This document shows, one piece after another, positions 1 through 10,900 of a stretch of 64,000 nucleotides of DNA. The position numbers and the translations under genes are program-made. This DNA is from CAZLHO01 sp964559455 (GTDB taxonomy: Bacteria; Krumholzibacteriota; Krumholzibacteriia; LZORAL124-64-63). Below the pieces are notes generated by a model. It worked only from the letters and a program-made list of their open reading frames with translations, made no database searches and was not told the origin of the DNA. Within the stretch, counting starts at the first letter, position 1. The number at the start of each line of letters is the position of its first letter. The DNA lies in NCBI GenBank assembly GCA_964559455.1, contig CAZLHO010000005.1, forward strand, positions 32,664-96,663. The letters run 5' to 3'.

Positions 1-1948
1 CCCTCCGTCCATCGACGAGGTCGAACTGGGCGATGGGCTTGCCGTTGCCCAGCGGCCCGCTTCCGGTGCCCGTGGTGATCACCTGGGGATCGCGGAAATC
101 GGGATCGGTCGAGCGGTAGATGCGATAACCCTCGAAGTCGAATTCGTTGGTCACGGGGTCGGCCCCGTGCTCGGCCACGTCGTCCCAGGAAAGGCGCACG
201 TATCCGTCGCCGGCCTCGGCGGTCACCGTCGGCGTCCGCGGCGGCACGGCGAAACGGTAGTTGGCGTTGTAGATCTGCTGGACCGTCTGGGTGTTCTGCG
301 CCAGTTCCGTCAGGTCGGCGCCGTAGGCCAGGGCCAGGCTGAACCGCTCGGTCTTGCCGGCCTCGAGGCGGAACGGTCCCGAGGCGAACAGGAAGCCGAT
401 GTTGTAGTTCGAGGCCAGGGGCTCGTCGAACCTCGCGTCCGGATCGGGATCGGAGAACTGGTCGTACAGGCGCTCGGGCCAGTTCTCGTTGCCCGTGAAG
501 AACACGATGTCGTCCGTCTCCTGCTCGGGGTTGCCGTAACCGGGCAGGATGCGGTTGAGCTTGAATCCCGTCAGGCCGATCTGGTCGGACTCGTTGAGGT
601 CGGTCTGGTCGAAGTTCGGTTCACCCTCGGAGGGAATGCCGTCGCCCTCGCCGGCGTCGCCCGTGTCGGGCAGGCCGTCGGCGCCCAGGTCGTGATTGTC
701 GACGGTCCAGTCCATGTCCTCGTCTCCGGTCCACCACAGGCCGGCGTTGTAGGCCGGCGTCTCGGTGACCGGACCGTAGGTGATCTCGAAACGGTCCTGG
801 CCGTAGTTGGCCGCGACGTGGGCGAGGATCTGGTCCTGGCCCACGATGGCCGTCCCCGGCCCGCCGTCACGCCGTTCGTCCGTGATGCCGTCCTCGTCGT
901 TGTCGATGCCGTCGGTGGAGTTGCCGGGAGTCTCCATGTAGGCGTAGCCCAGGTATCCGGTGCGCCCGCACGCGCCCGACAGGTCGCGGCCGTGTCCCCG
1001 GTTGTCCCAGGTGTAGACCAGGTTGATGATCTGGTCGTTGAACTCGCGGGCGAAGAAGGCGTTGTCGTCGTCCGATTCGTAGATCTGGTCGCAGGAGAAG
1101 GCCGACCCGCCCACGCCCGAGTCCATGTACAGGCCGAAGATGATGTTGTCGTCGTAATCGGTCGTGCCCTCGTTGGTGATGTCGTAATGCCAGAAGATCA
1201 CGTTGCGGGCCTGCGGGTTGGCCCACTGGAAGCCCCGCACCTCGATGCGCAGTCCAAGCCCCTTCCGCGTGGGATCGCGGCTGTCGGGAACGAAGTTCCA
1301 GGCGTCGTAGTAGTCGTCGTCCAGGACCATGTAGCTTTCCTGGTCGGCCACGATCTGCTTGCCGAAGTAGCCGTTCCAGGAGCCCGCCCAGCCCGGGTCG
1401 TCGAAATCGTCGAGCCTGTCCGGCCAGAAATCCGGCCAGGTGCGCGGGTCGTTGCTCAGGGCGGGCGACCTGCCGGGGTTGAGTCCGGGATCGGCCTGGA
1501 AATAGCCCGGCCGCGGCTCGAAGCGCATGACCCGGTTGAAGTAGGGGCTGGTGCCCTGCCGCTCCCGGAAGCCGGTCTCCATGATGAAGGCCTCGGTGCC
1601 GTCGAGCTGGGTGATCTTGGCCAGGACGAAAGGCGTGACCCCGTCGCTGTAGTTCATTCCGCTGCCCTTGGGCACCTCGACGGAGTGGAAGACGCTCAGA
1701 TCGACATTGCCCGGATCGCGCGGGTAGTCGCCGACCATGCCGTAGTTCCAGAAGACGGTGCGGATGTTGTTGGCGTCATGCTGGCCGGAACGCTCTGCGT
1801 CTTCGCGGCCGCGCTGGTCCTGGGGCACGGGGGTCACCACGTCCCCGGCCGCCGTCGCGGCCAGGACCAGGGACATCAGCAAGACCAGCACCCACGACCG
1901 CGTCACCGCCCCGGATGCCCTCGGGAAAGATCGCCGGCAAGAGGCCAT
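1..1948 (-). CDS. Secreted fibronectin-type-III-like protein (C-terminus beyond the window)
   Basis: The frame stays open from an ATG at 1948 to the window edge, so the 3' end is missing. The start is supported by AGGAG about 10 nt upstream and by a clear Sec signal peptide (basic MASCRRS start, hydrophobic VLVLLMSLVLAATAA, cleavage near residue 35). The middle holds many Asp/Asn/Gly-rich stretches but no enzyme motif I recognise. The last visible 80 residues (near PTVTAEAGDGYVRLSWD) look like a fibronectin type III domain. It lies 41 nt after the TonB-dependent receptor on the same strand, so it is probably co-transcribed and envelope-associated. Its function is unknown; a surface partner of the receptor is an inference from position only. 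Confidence 0.75.
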   Translation of the reverse strand, partial: MASCRRSFPRASGAVTRSWVLVLLMSLVLAATAAGDVVTPVPQDQRGREDAERSGQHDANNIRTVFWNYGMVGDYPRDPGNVDLSVFHSVEVPKGSGMNYSDGVTPFVLAKITQLDGTEAFIMETGFRERQGTSPYFNRVMRFEPRPGYFQADPGLNPGRSPALSNDPRTWPDFWPDRLDDFDDPGWAGSWNGYFGKQIVADQESYMVLDDDYYDAWNFVPDSRDPTRKGLGLRIEVRGFQWANPQARNVIFWHYDITNEGTTDYDDNIIFGLYMDSGVGGSAFSCDQIYESDDDNAFFAREFNDQIINLVYTWDNRGHGRDLSGACGRTGYLGYAYMETPGNSTDGIDNDEDGITDERRDGGPGTAIVGQDQILAHVAANYGQDRFEITYGPVTETPAYNAGLWWTGDEDMDWTVDNHDLGADGLPDTGDAGEGDGIPSEGEPNFDQTDLNESDQIGLTGFKLNRILPGYGNPEQETDDIVFFTGNENWPERLYDQFSDPDPDARFDEPLASNYNIGFLFASGPFRLEAGKTERFSLALAYGADLTELAQNTQTVQQIYNANYRFAVPPRTPTVTAEAGDGYVRLSWDDVAEHGADPVTNEFDFEGYRIYRSTDPDFRDPQVITTGTGSGPLGNGKPIAQFDLVDGRR

Positions 1949-1989
1949 GCTGTCACTTCTCCTGTGCCTGTGGAACATCGGTCCTGCCA

Positions 1990-4632
1990 TCACTTGCCCC
2001 CCCATCCCCAGCGCACGCCGAATTCCAGCCGGCGAGGCTGATAGAGACGCGTCGGATCCGCCAGGGAGACCAGTTCGCCCGGACTCGGGAATCGGGCGTA
2101 ATAGGGGCTGCCCGTCGTCGCATAGACGGGACCGTTGAAGTAGCGGGTGTCGAACACGTTGAAAACGCGCAGGAACACTCCGCCCCGCCCCGAGGGATCC
2201 AGGATCCACTCGCCCCGCAGGTCGACCAGGATCGCGGACGGCTTGGTGCCCGAATTGGTCGCCGCGCCGAAACCGAACGCCTGCTCGGTCTGGGGGGTGT
2301 ACCGCTGGCCGCTGGCCGCCTTGGCCACGCAACTCACCGAATACCTGCCCGGCCGGTTGTACGATGCCGTCAGGTTGAGGGTGTGCGTCTGGTCCCAGTT
2401 GAAAGGCACCAGCCTGGGCCGCGGGTCCTCGCCGGCGGCCGCCCGGTTGGCGGTCTCGCTGGGGTCGCTGGCGTTGCCCAAGGCCCGCTGCAGGGTGTAG
2501 TCGAGGGAAAGCATCAGGGGGCCGACCTGGCGATAGTCGATGGCCAGGGTCATCCCGGTGATGCTCCCGAAGTCCACGTTCGTCAGCCGCGCATACTCCG
2601 CCCCGGTGTAGGTCTCGACGAACTCGACGCCCAGCAGGTCGCGCACATCCTTGTAGAAGAAGGTCAGGTCGAAGCCCAGGTCCCGATTGAGAATCTGCTT
2701 GTAGCCGATCTCGTACTGCACCGTCTTCTCGGGCTTGACGTCGGGGTTGCCGATCATGCCGTAGGAAACCGTGCCGGCCTGCAGGCGCGCCAGGATGTCG
2801 TAATCCGAGTTCGCGAACATGGTGCCGATCGAGGGGAACTGCGTGAAGTGCCCGTAGGCGAAATGGATGGCGGCCTTGTCCTCGATGGGATAGGCCACAC
2901 CCAGGCGGGGCGACACCGTGGTCTTGACGGAGGTGTCCTGCGGATGCGACGGCGGGGCGCCATCGATGGCGTTGGCCGGATTGGCCAGGTCGCTGGGTAT
3001 CGTCGACTGCGCGTCGAAATAGTCGAGGCGCGCGCCGTAGCGGACGATCAGGTCCTTGCGCTCGAACTGGTCCTGGACGTAGGCGGCGCCCATCACCGGG
3101 AATTTCAACGCCGGCCCCGGGTAGTCGGGCGGCTCGTCGAGGTGGCGCACCAGGGTGCCCTCTCCGTAGGTGAAATGCATGTCGTTGCCGAATCTCACCT
3201 TGGGCAGGCTCAGCTCCATGCCGGTCTTCATCTGGTGCTCGGGGTTGAGCTGGCTGACGACCGCTCCCTTGAAGAGGAAGGCGTTGGTTTCCTGCAGATA
3301 GTGGTTGGTCTGGACACCCTGGTAGTAATAGTCGCCGTTGGTTCCGGAGTTGCTCAGCTGGAGGGGGTCGTCGTAACGGGAATCGTAGGGATCCTCGTAG
3401 AGGTAGTCCTGATATTTGAAGTAGTTCTGTCGCAGGCTGAGGTCCAGGAAGGTCTTGGCGCCCAGGGTCTGCGTCCAGTCCAGGCCGTGGGAGATGGAGA
3501 ACGAACGCTGGATCGACAGCGCATCCGGCATGAACCGGTACGCGTAGGAGTTGGGTCGTCCCTGGCGCTCGTTGAAGACCAGCTGGTAGCTGATCTTCGA
3601 GTTGGCCAGCGAGTTGTTCGCAAGCTTGACCACCCCCGACCATTCGTCGTTGTAGCCCAGGGGCATCGTTTCCCCGTCGCCGGTGGCGACGAAGGTTCCG
3701 GTGCTGTCCTCCCGGTCGGTCGGATTGAACCGGCGCTCGGCATAGACATAGTCGTCGAACAGGGAGCGCCGCCCGCTGACCAGGAAGGTCGTGTCGGGCA
3801 CCGGCAGGGGGCCGCTGAGCGTCAGCTGGTAGTTCTGCGTGCCGGTCAGGTGCGGAGTGTCGTCGGTGCGCCGCGCCTCCTCGCGCCCGGGGAAGAAGAA
3901 GCCGCCGGCGAACACCTCGGCGTCCGCGAGGAATTCATCGGTTCCCTCCTTCAGGACGGCGTTGACCACGCCGCTCATGGCCTGGCCGTATTCGGCGTCG
4001 AAGGTCCCGCTGATCACCTGGACTTCCTGCAGGAGCGAGCGGTCGATCTGCAGGCTCGAAGAGTTGTCGAAGGCGTTGTTGACGCTGACTCCGTCGACCT
4101 GGTACTGCACCTCTTCCTGGCGTCCGCCCCGGAAATGCCCGTCGACGACGCCCGCCTGCAGGTTCACCACGTCGTCCAGGTTCTGGACCGGCAGACTCTC
4201 GATTTCCTCCCTGGTCAGGCTGGCCTGGGAGCTGGTGACCTTCAGGTCCACGGGCGGCCGCTCGGCGACCACCACCACCTCCTCGGCCCGCAGCGTCGTA
4301 TCGCCCATCTTCAACTCCAGGCGGGTGGCGCGATCGGCGGAAACGACGACTTCGCTGATCGTGATCGCGTTGAAGCCCAGGCGGCTGGCCTTCACATCGT
4401 ACGTGCCCGAAGGCACGTTGAGGATGTTGAAATTCCCCTCGTTGTCGGTGTAGGCCCCCAGGCGGGTGCCCGCCACGATCACCGTCGCCGCCACCACCGG
4501 CCGGCCGTCGGAGTCGATCACCTGACCGGTGATGGTGCCGGTGGTGCCGGCCTCGGCGGTGACGGGCGCCTGGACAAGACACACGACCGCCAGGATCGCC
4601 ATGACATACGCCACGCTTTGCAGTCTCGTCAC
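1990..4632 (-). CDS. TonB-dependent outer-membrane receptor with carboxypeptidase-regulatory-like N-domain
   Basis: This is a TonB-dependent receptor of about 880 residues. After a signal peptide comes a carboxypeptidase-regulatory-like beta-sandwich (TGQVIDSDGRPVVAATVIV, residues about 32-110). A plug domain follows (VQYQVDGVSVNN, then FDAEYGQAMSGVVNAVLK), and a long barrel rich in alternating aromatic strands runs to the C-terminus. I chose the GTG at 4632 because GGAGG lies 10 nt upstream (4643-4647) and a signal peptide begins there. An upstream GTG at 4671 lacks a ribosome site and would precede the signal peptide by 13 residues. By family it imports a bulky ligand using TonB energy. Neighbours (CBM9-like protein, LacI regulator, beta-1,2-glucan genes) suggest an oligosaccharide ligand; that is inference. 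Confidence 0.9.
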   Translation of the reverse strand: MTRLQSVAYVMAILAVVCLVQAPVTAEAGTTGTITGQVIDSDGRPVVAATVIVAGTRLGAYTDNEGNFNILNVPSGTYDVKASRLGFNAITISEVVVSADRATRLELKMGDTTLRAEEVVVVAERPPVDLKVTSSQASLTREEIESLPVQNLDDVVNLQAGVVDGHFRGGRQEEVQYQVDGVSVNNAFDNSSSLQIDRSLLQEVQVISGTFDAEYGQAMSGVVNAVLKEGTDEFLADAEVFAGGFFFPGREEARRTDDTPHLTGTQNYQLTLSGPLPVPDTTFLVSGRRSLFDDYVYAERRFNPTDREDSTGTFVATGDGETMPLGYNDEWSGVVKLANNSLANSKISYQLVFNERQGRPNSYAYRFMPDALSIQRSFSISHGLDWTQTLGAKTFLDLSLRQNYFKYQDYLYEDPYDSRYDDPLQLSNSGTNGDYYYQGVQTNHYLQETNAFLFKGAVVSQLNPEHQMKTGMELSLPKVRFGNDMHFTYGEGTLVRHLDEPPDYPGPALKFPVMGAAYVQDQFERKDLIVRYGARLDYFDAQSTIPSDLANPANAIDGAPPSHPQDTSVKTTVSPRLGVAYPIEDKAAIHFAYGHFTQFPSIGTMFANSDYDILARLQAGTVSYGMIGNPDVKPEKTVQYEIGYKQILNRDLGFDLTFFYKDVRDLLGVEFVETYTGAEYARLTNVDFGSITGMTLAIDYRQVGPLMLSLDYTLQRALGNASDPSETANRAAAGEDPRPRLVPFNWDQTHTLNLTASYNRPGRYSVSCVAKAASGQRYTPQTEQAFGFGAATNSGTKPSAILVDLRGEWILDPSGRGGVFLRVFNVFDTRYFNGPVYATTGSPYYARFPSPGELVSLADPTRLYQPRRLEFGVRWGWGGK

Positions 4633-4710
4633 CAGGATCCTGCCTCCGATTGGACGGGGAAAGTCGATCACGCCGGGGGGGCGGCCTTGCCTCCCCGCGA
4701 GACTCGACTT

Positions 4711-6594
4711 CTACTTCACCAGGACGGCCTTGCCCGCCAGCGACACGTGCTCGCCTCCGGTGCCGGGGTCGATGAACCGCAGGCGGTACAGGTACACGCC
4801 GGCGCTGGGCCGCTGGCCCGTGAACAGTGATACGGTGTTCTCGCCGTCATTCATCAGGCCCAGCTTGCGCCGTTCGACCAGCATGCCGCGCACGTCATAG
4901 ATCTCCAGGGTCACCAGGTTGCGGTCGGGCATGGCGAAGCTGATCTGGGGCCTCGACGACGGACCGGCGTAATGCAGCAGCCGCGCATAACCGTCGTAGG
5001 GGATGACCGGGTCGCCCACGGCGGTGACGTCGGGCACCAGATGCCCCCAGCTGGGGCAGCAGGTTCCCGGAAATTCACGATACCACCAGGTGCGCGTTCC
5101 GTAGCTGTCGGTGGTCGGGATGAAGGAATCGCCGTCGAGATGGACGACGCCGAAGAAGAACGCACCGTCACCCAGACCGCCGGGATAGCCGAGGGCCTTC
5201 AGATCGAGGGCCATTTCGGCGGTGTATCCGTTGTCCGCCTGGGAGCCCAGCGTGTCCACCGTCGTGCCCGCCGGCAACCAGACGGCCACCTCGGCGTCGC
5301 CGGATGTCACCAGGCTGAGCAGGTCGTCCTGGGGCAGCGCCGTGCCGTCGGCCGCCACCTGGAACGACAGCCTCTTCACCAGCAGGGTGTTGTCCGGTCC
5401 GCGGTTGGCCAGATCCTCCGCCGTGACGATGAACCCGTCCCAGCGATTCAGGTCGGGGTGAAATTGGACGACCTGGTCGCGGGCCTCGAAGCCCATGTAG
5501 AGCATGTCTCCCCGGTGGTAGACCTTGACCGTGGCGTCGGCCGGATCGAGCACGAAGGCCTCGCCGCCGTTCACCGTGGGTTGGAACTGGCCGGCGCGGT
5601 AGGGCCCGATGCCGTCGTAGCTTTCCCGCAGGACGTCGTCATCCCAGCGGATATCGAAGCTGTAGACATCCGGCGAACTCCACACGGCCTCGGCCAACTG
5701 GCCGTCGATCGCGGGCACCTCGTTGATGGCCGGCACGACCACTTCGGGCTCGATGGTCGGCACCACGCCGGTGGCCGTCGTCACATCGGGCCGAGCGTGG
5801 ATGCGGACCTCGCTGTACCACGAGGTGTTGCCCCAGGGGCCCTGCCACCAAACCCGGTTGGAGCTGAAACTCGAGACGCTGATGGGCCAGAACCAGTCGC
5901 AGTCGTAGACGGAGACGTTCCATTCCACGATGTCGCCGCCGGCCTGGGTCACGTCGTAGCCCATGGGTGTCAGGTTGAAGCGCATTTCGATGGTGTAGCC
6001 GGTGTCCGGGGTCGAATCGTCGTTGGTCACACCGTCGACCACGGTGACCGCGTCCCAGGCGTCGATCTGTTCGGGAGTGCGCGGTGAGCCGTGGGGAAGT
6101 TCCGCCCAGACGCCGATGAAGCCCGGCAATGTGCCCACCGGCTGCGGCTCGGCCAGTTCCTCATGCCACCAGGTGTACATGTATTCGTTCTGTGGCTTGG
6201 GGTACCCCGGCTCGGCATGGTTCTTCATGCCCATGAGCAGACCGTCGAACCGGTTGAACTCGACGCTGCCGCCGATGGACTGGTCCAGGACGGTGGCCGC
6301 CAGGTAGAGCTGGTTTTCGTAGACCAGGAACTTGAGCGTGGCGTGGGTCGGGTCGATGGGCTGCCAGCCGCTTTCGGTCTTCCAGCCGCTGCCGGGGACA
6401 CCGGCATCGACGGCATACTCGATGACCACCGACTCGGCCAGGGCCCACCCGGGCTCGTCGAGAACACCGTCCAGGGTGATGGGGTCCAGCGCGGTCCGAG
6501 CCCAGATCGCGTCCTCCCGCGGGGCCTGGGCCATGGCCGGGGCCACGAGGCCCAGAGCCGCGCACAAGAGCAGAGTCGTAATCGTCGTTCTCAT
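4711..6594 (-). CDS. Secreted protein with two CBM9-like domains and a FlgD-like C-terminal tail
   Basis: The 627-residue product has a signal peptide (MRTTITTLLLCAALGLVAP, cleavage after AMA). It then has two related beta-sandwich modules with the CBM9-like opening 'LDGVLDEPGWALAE' (about residues 38-270) and 'IDGQLAEAVWSS' (about 295-545). The last about 70 residues (VTLEIYDVRGMLVERR...PSAGVYLYRLRF) form a FlgD/T9SS-like tail found on many exported proteins of these phyla. CBM9-like domains bind sugars and often occur without a catalytic partner; I see no catalytic motif. It is the first gene after the LacI regulator (57 nt gap) and 78 nt before the receptor, so it may capture glucan at the cell surface (inference). 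Confidence 0.8.
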   Translation of the reverse strand: MRTTITTLLLCAALGLVAPAMAQAPREDAIWARTALDPITLDGVLDEPGWALAESVVIEYAVDAGVPGSGWKTESGWQPIDPTHATLKFLVYENQLYLAATVLDQSIGGSVEFNRFDGLLMGMKNHAEPGYPKPQNEYMYTWWHEELAEPQPVGTLPGFIGVWAELPHGSPRTPEQIDAWDAVTVVDGVTNDDSTPDTGYTIEMRFNLTPMGYDVTQAGGDIVEWNVSVYDCDWFWPISVSSFSSNRVWWQGPWGNTSWYSEVRIHARPDVTTATGVVPTIEPEVVVPAINEVPAIDGQLAEAVWSSPDVYSFDIRWDDDVLRESYDGIGPYRAGQFQPTVNGGEAFVLDPADATVKVYHRGDMLYMGFEARDQVVQFHPDLNRWDGFIVTAEDLANRGPDNTLLVKRLSFQVAADGTALPQDDLLSLVTSGDAEVAVWLPAGTTVDTLGSQADNGYTAEMALDLKALGYPGGLGDGAFFFGVVHLDGDSFIPTTDSYGTRTWWYREFPGTCCPSWGHLVPDVTAVGDPVIPYDGYARLLHYAGPSSRPQISFAMPDRNLVTLEIYDVRGMLVERRKLGLMNDGENTVSLFTGQRPSAGVYLYRLRFIDPGTGGEHVSLAGKAVLVK

Positions 6595-6651
6595 GAGGTT
6601 ACCCCCCGTTGACTGCTTTGGCCGCAGTGGAAAAGAGAAATGGCGGACGGC

Positions 6652-7686
6652 CTAGCCGGTGCCGGCCTTATCCCCTTCCTCCCCTCCCACACTGGCTCCA
6701 CTGGAAATCCGGACCTTGAGTACGGCCGGAATCACCACGCGCACCGGTTCGTCGCAGTGACCGGTATTCAAGTCTCCAAGCAACAAGCCCACAGCCTGGC
6801 TGCCCATGCCGCAGGCATCCACGTGAACGCTTGACAGGGGCGGATTCAGATAGCCGGCGATGGCCACGTCGTCGAATCCCACGACGGCCAGGTCGTCCGG
6901 CACGCGAAAACCGGCGCGGTTCAGGGAGGCCAACAGCCCGATGGCCATGCTGTCGTTGGCGGTGAAGACCGCCGATGGCCTCGGCCGAAGGGCCATCAGC
7001 TCGGAACCGGCCTCGAAACCGGTGCTTTCGCGAAAATCCCCCTCGACGATCACCGCCCGATCGGGATCGAGGCCCGCGTCGAGGAATGCCTGACGGAAGC
7101 CCTGCAGGCGCTCCTCGGCGTCCACGTTGCCCTTGGGGCCCGAAATGAAGGCGATCTCGCGATGGCCCAGCGACAGAAGATGCTCCACCGCCTGCTTGGC
7201 GCCGCCGAAATTGTCGATTCCCAACGAGTGACAGCGCTCCACGGGGGCGCGGGGACTGAGCAGCACCACGGGGATCCTCCGCCGCACGCGCTCCACCATG
7301 TCGATGGATTCCTCGTCCGGCGCCATCATGATCAGCCCATCGATGCGGCCAAGCATGGACCGGGTGGCGGCGAGCACATCCGCGCTGCTGGAATGGGAAC
7401 TGGAAAGCAGGATCTGGAAGCGGCTGAGGCGGGCCCGTCGGTCCATGCCGCGGATGACATCGGAATAGAACTCGCCGAACAGGTCCGGCAGCAGCACGCC
7501 GAATGTGCGGCTGCAGCGGGTCGCCAGGTTCTGGGCGGCGCTGTTCGGCCAGTAGTCGAAGCTCGCGGCCACCCGCACTACGCGTTCCGCAGTTTCACTG
7601 CTGACCAGGGAGTTGTTGTTGAACACCCGTGAAACCGTGGCGATCGAGACTCCCGCAGCGCGGGCCACATCGCGGATTGTTGCCAA
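6652..7686 (-). CDS. LacI-family transcriptional regulator
   Basis: This is a LacI/GalR repressor. The N-terminal helix-turn-helix (TIRDVARAAGVSIATVSRVF) is followed by a periplasmic-binding-like sensor domain with the usual GIDNFGGAKQAVEHLLSLGH and GFDDVAIAGYLNPPLSSV signatures. I place the start at a TTG (7686) because it gives the classical MATIRDVA N-terminus. Open frame continues upstream to an ATG at 7779 that has no ribosome site and overlaps the operator. The TTG also lacks a good ribosome site, so the start is uncertain. It is divergent from the GH94-GH1 pair, and an operator of its own type lies in the shared intergenic region, so autoregulation and control of the glucan genes are likely. 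The effector is presumably a sugar. Confidence 0.9.
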   Translation of the reverse strand: MATIRDVARAAGVSIATVSRVFNNNSLVSSETAERVVRVAASFDYWPNSAAQNLATRCSRTFGVLLPDLFGEFYSDVIRGMDRRARLSRFQILLSSSHSSSADVLAATRSMLGRIDGLIMMAPDEESIDMVERVRRRIPVVLLSPRAPVERCHSLGIDNFGGAKQAVEHLLSLGHREIAFISGPKGNVDAEERLQGFRQAFLDAGLDPDRAVIVEGDFRESTGFEAGSELMALRPRPSAVFTANDSMAIGLLASLNRAGFRVPDDLAVVGFDDVAIAGYLNPPLSSVHVDACGMGSQAVGLLLGDLNTGHCDEPVRVVIPAVLKVRISSGASVGGEEGDKAGTG

Positions 7687-7777
7687 GGCGGTACTTTCAG
7701 GTGGTGGTCCCGCAGCCAATCCTGCGACTCGTGGGGCCCTGCCTTCGATTCGGCGGACAGTCCTCGGTCCGATCACC

Positions 7778-7793
7778 ATGTAAACGGTTTCAT
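7778..7793. promoter_or_regulatory. LacI-type operator in the lacI/GH94 intergenic region
   Basis: The 16 bases read ATGTAAACGGTTTCAT on the plus strand and ATGAAACCGTTTACAT on the minus strand. This is an imperfect palindrome around a central CG, as in LacI/GalR operators, and it also fits the cre consensus WTGNNARCGNWWWCAW. It lies between the regulator and the divergent GH94 gene. A 14/16 match occurs at 20722. Confidence 0.7.
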
Positions 7794-7820
7794 AAATCCA
7801 GAATCTTGTCAAGCGCCTCT

Positions 7821-7849
7821 TTGACAAATCGGGAAATATGATCTAAGGA
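7821..7849 (+). promoter_or_regulatory. Candidate promoter of the GH94-GH1 operon
   Basis: TTGACA at 7821-7826 is followed after 17 nt by TAAGGA at 7844-7849, a perfect -35 with a poor -10. A TATGAT at 7837 is better but is spaced wrongly for this -35. The GH94 start is 63 nt downstream. TTGTCA at 7806 and TGACAA at 7822 form a small inverted repeat here. Confidence 0.4.
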
Positions 7850-7911
7850 TAGGCTCCCAAGGGCGGCGGACCCCTCGGAAACGACCCTATGCCCGGAAGG
7901 ATGATTTCACC

Positions 7912-10900
7912 ATGCCCAGGGCCGGAAACTCCGCTCCCACCCCTCCGGCAGAATGGCCGGCTGCCGTAGCGGTGCTGGCGGGCGGGCGCGACGGGCCCGC
8001 TGCGGGCTACGTGGTCCTGGCCACCAAGACCGGGACCGGCTTCTCCTCCCTGGGCGAGACGGCCCTGACCACCTGGGAAGGGCCAGGCACCGCCGGTCTG
8101 CGTTTCTTCGTCCGGGACCTCGACGGCGGAGCGTTCTGGTCGCCGGGGCGGGTCGGGGCGGCCCTGATCGAAGCGCGCGGGACTCCCGGATCCTTCACCC
8201 TGGAGCACACTGAAAACGGCGTGCGGGTCACTGTGGAGACTTGCGTCCTGGCCGACCGCCCGGCCGAGCTGCGGCGCATCACGCTGGCCGACCTTTCGGG
8301 AACGGCCCGCCGTCTGGAGGTGACCTCGCTGGCCGAGGTCGTGCTGAACCACCCCGAAGCCCATGCCTCCCATCCCTCTTTCTCCAAGCTCTTCCTCCAG
8401 ACCGAACACGTGGCAAGCGAGCGGTCCATTCTGGTCCATCGGCGCCCCCTCGACCCCAACCAGACCCACCCCACCCTGATCCACGCCCTGCTGGAACGGG
8501 GCGAAGTCGAGGTCGAGACCGACCGGGCCCGGTTCCATGGCCGCGGCCATCATCCAGAACGACCGGAGGCGCTCCTGTCGTTCGATGCGCTGTCGGGCAC
8601 GACCGGAAACGTGCTGGACCCGGTCGTCAGCCTCAGGCGAAAGCTGACGATCGCCGCCGGCGGGTCGGCCACGACGACCTTCCTGCTCGGGGCTGCGGCT
8701 GACGCACCGTCGGCCAGGGCCCTGTCGGCTGCGTTGGACGAGACGCAAGCCATCGATCGAGCCTTCACGGCCGCCCGGGCGGAGGGGGCGCGCCGGTTGG
8801 CCGAACTGGGCACTTCCGCCGCAGAGCATGCCTACGCCCAGCATCTGGCGGCGGCCATCCTGCGGAGGGATCCCGGCCTGCGCGCCGAGCCCGCCGTCTT
8901 GGCCCGTGCCGGCGGCGATCCCGCCGGCCTGGCCGACCTGGGAATCGAGCCGCGTCGGCCTTTGGCGATCGTGCGATCGGACCGGGCGACCACCGAACGG
9001 ATGGGGCGGATTTTCCGTTCCTGGCGATCGCTCGACCTTCCCATCCAGCTGGCCGTGCTGACCGACGACGAAGCGGTCGCCTGCCGCGAACCCGGGAGCA
9101 TCCATCTGCGCCCGGGGGAGCTCACCCCGCTCCGGATGGATCTGCTCCTGGCGACCGCAGCCCTGGTGATCACCGATTCCCCGCCGGCCCTGACGGCTCT
9201 GGATCCGCCCGCGGCCGCCGCCCCGTCCCCCGGCCACTCTCCTGTTGCCGAGGAGCCGTTTGCGAAGAACCTCGGCTTCTACAACGGGTGGGGCGGCTTC
9301 AGCCCGGACGGGCGCGAGTACGTCATCCACGTCACCAGTGAAGCCGGCGGCAACCTGCGTCTGCCGCCGCGCCCCTGGATCAACGTGCTGGCAAACGACA
9401 AGCTGGGCTGCACCATCAGCGAGACCGGCGCCGGCGCCACCTGGGGCGGAAACAGCCGTGAGCATCGACTGACGCCCTGGTTCAACGACCCGCTGCTGGA
9501 CCCCCATGGCGACGCCGTCTACCTGCGCGACGAGTATTCCGGCACCTATTTCTCCTGCCTGCCCGGCCCGGCGCCGGCGGGGGGCCACTATGAGATCCGC
9601 CACGGCCACGGCTACACGAGGTGCCTTCGCTCCGGTGGATATCTTGCGGTCGAGACTCTCGTCTTCGTCGACCGCCGCGAACCGGTCCGCATCTCCAGGA
9701 TTCGGGTGACCAACCGCAGCGATGACCCGCGCCTGCTGTCCCTGTTCTCCTTCAGCCAGCTCGTTCTCGGCGGCCTGCCGGAATACTGCAGCCGCTTCGT
9801 CGTCACCTCGCACGATGCCGAGAGCGGGGCGCTGCTGGCCCGCAACCGCACCGCCGGTCCCTTCGCCGGGCATTGCGCCTTCGGCGCGGTGGTGGGTGAC
9901 GATCATATGACGGCCGTGCACCACAGCGGAGACCGGACCGCCTTCCTGGGGCCCGGCGGCGACCCGACCGCTCCGGAAGCTCTCGGGTCGCCACATCTCG
10001 ACGGTTGTTCGGGCCCCGGGCTGGACCCCTGCTTCGCCCTGCAGGCGACTCTGGCCCTGGCCCCCGGCGACACCGCCGAGACCTGGGTGCTGCTGGGACA
10101 GGAAGAGGACAGGGCGAAAGCCCTCGAACTGGTGGCCGGATTGGGGGTCCCGGGAGCCTGCGAGGCGGCCTGGCGCGCCACCCGGGATTCCTGGCGCCGA
10201 GACCTCGACGGCATCCAGGTGCGGACCCCGTCCGCATCCCTCGATCTGATGGTCAACGGGTGGTTGGGCTATCAGACCCTGGCCTGCCGCATGCAGGGAC
10301 GTTCGGCGCTGTACCAATCGGGAGGCGCCTTCGGCTTCCGCGACCAACTGCAGGATTCGCTTGCCCTGATCGCCTTGCGGCCCGAGCTGACCCGCCGCCA
10401 GATCCTGCTGCACGCCGCCCACCAGTTCGTCGAGGGCGACGTCCTGCACTGGTGGCATCCTCCCTCGGGCCGAGGCATCCGTACTCGTTTCGTCGACGAC
10501 CTTCTCTGGCTGCCCCTGGCCACGGTGGAATACATCGGCGCCACCGGCGACCGGGGAATCCTGTCGGAACAGGCCTCCTACCTGACGGCGCCCGCCCTCG
10601 AGCCGGGCCAGGACGAGGTCTTCCTGCAGCCGGAACCCGCCGGGGAGTCGGCCGACCTGTACGACCATTGCTGTCGCGCCCTGGACCGCTCCCTGGCCCG
10701 CGGAGCCCACGGGTTGCCTCTTTTCGGAACAGGCGACTGGAACGACGGCATGAACCGCGTCGGCCGCGAGGGCCGGGGCGAGAGCGTATGGATGGGGTTC
10801 TTCCTCGTGAAGATCATCGACGGCTTCCTGCCGCTTTGCCGGGTCCGCGGCGACCAGGAGCGCGAAGCCCGCTACGGACGATTCCGCGACGAGCTGGTCC

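Noticed and set aside
7843..10710. Very long minus-strand open frame opposite the GH94 gene
   Set aside because: Low-complexity Gly/Arg/Gln translation without motifs; it is the high-GC antisense shadow of a clear GH94 gene.
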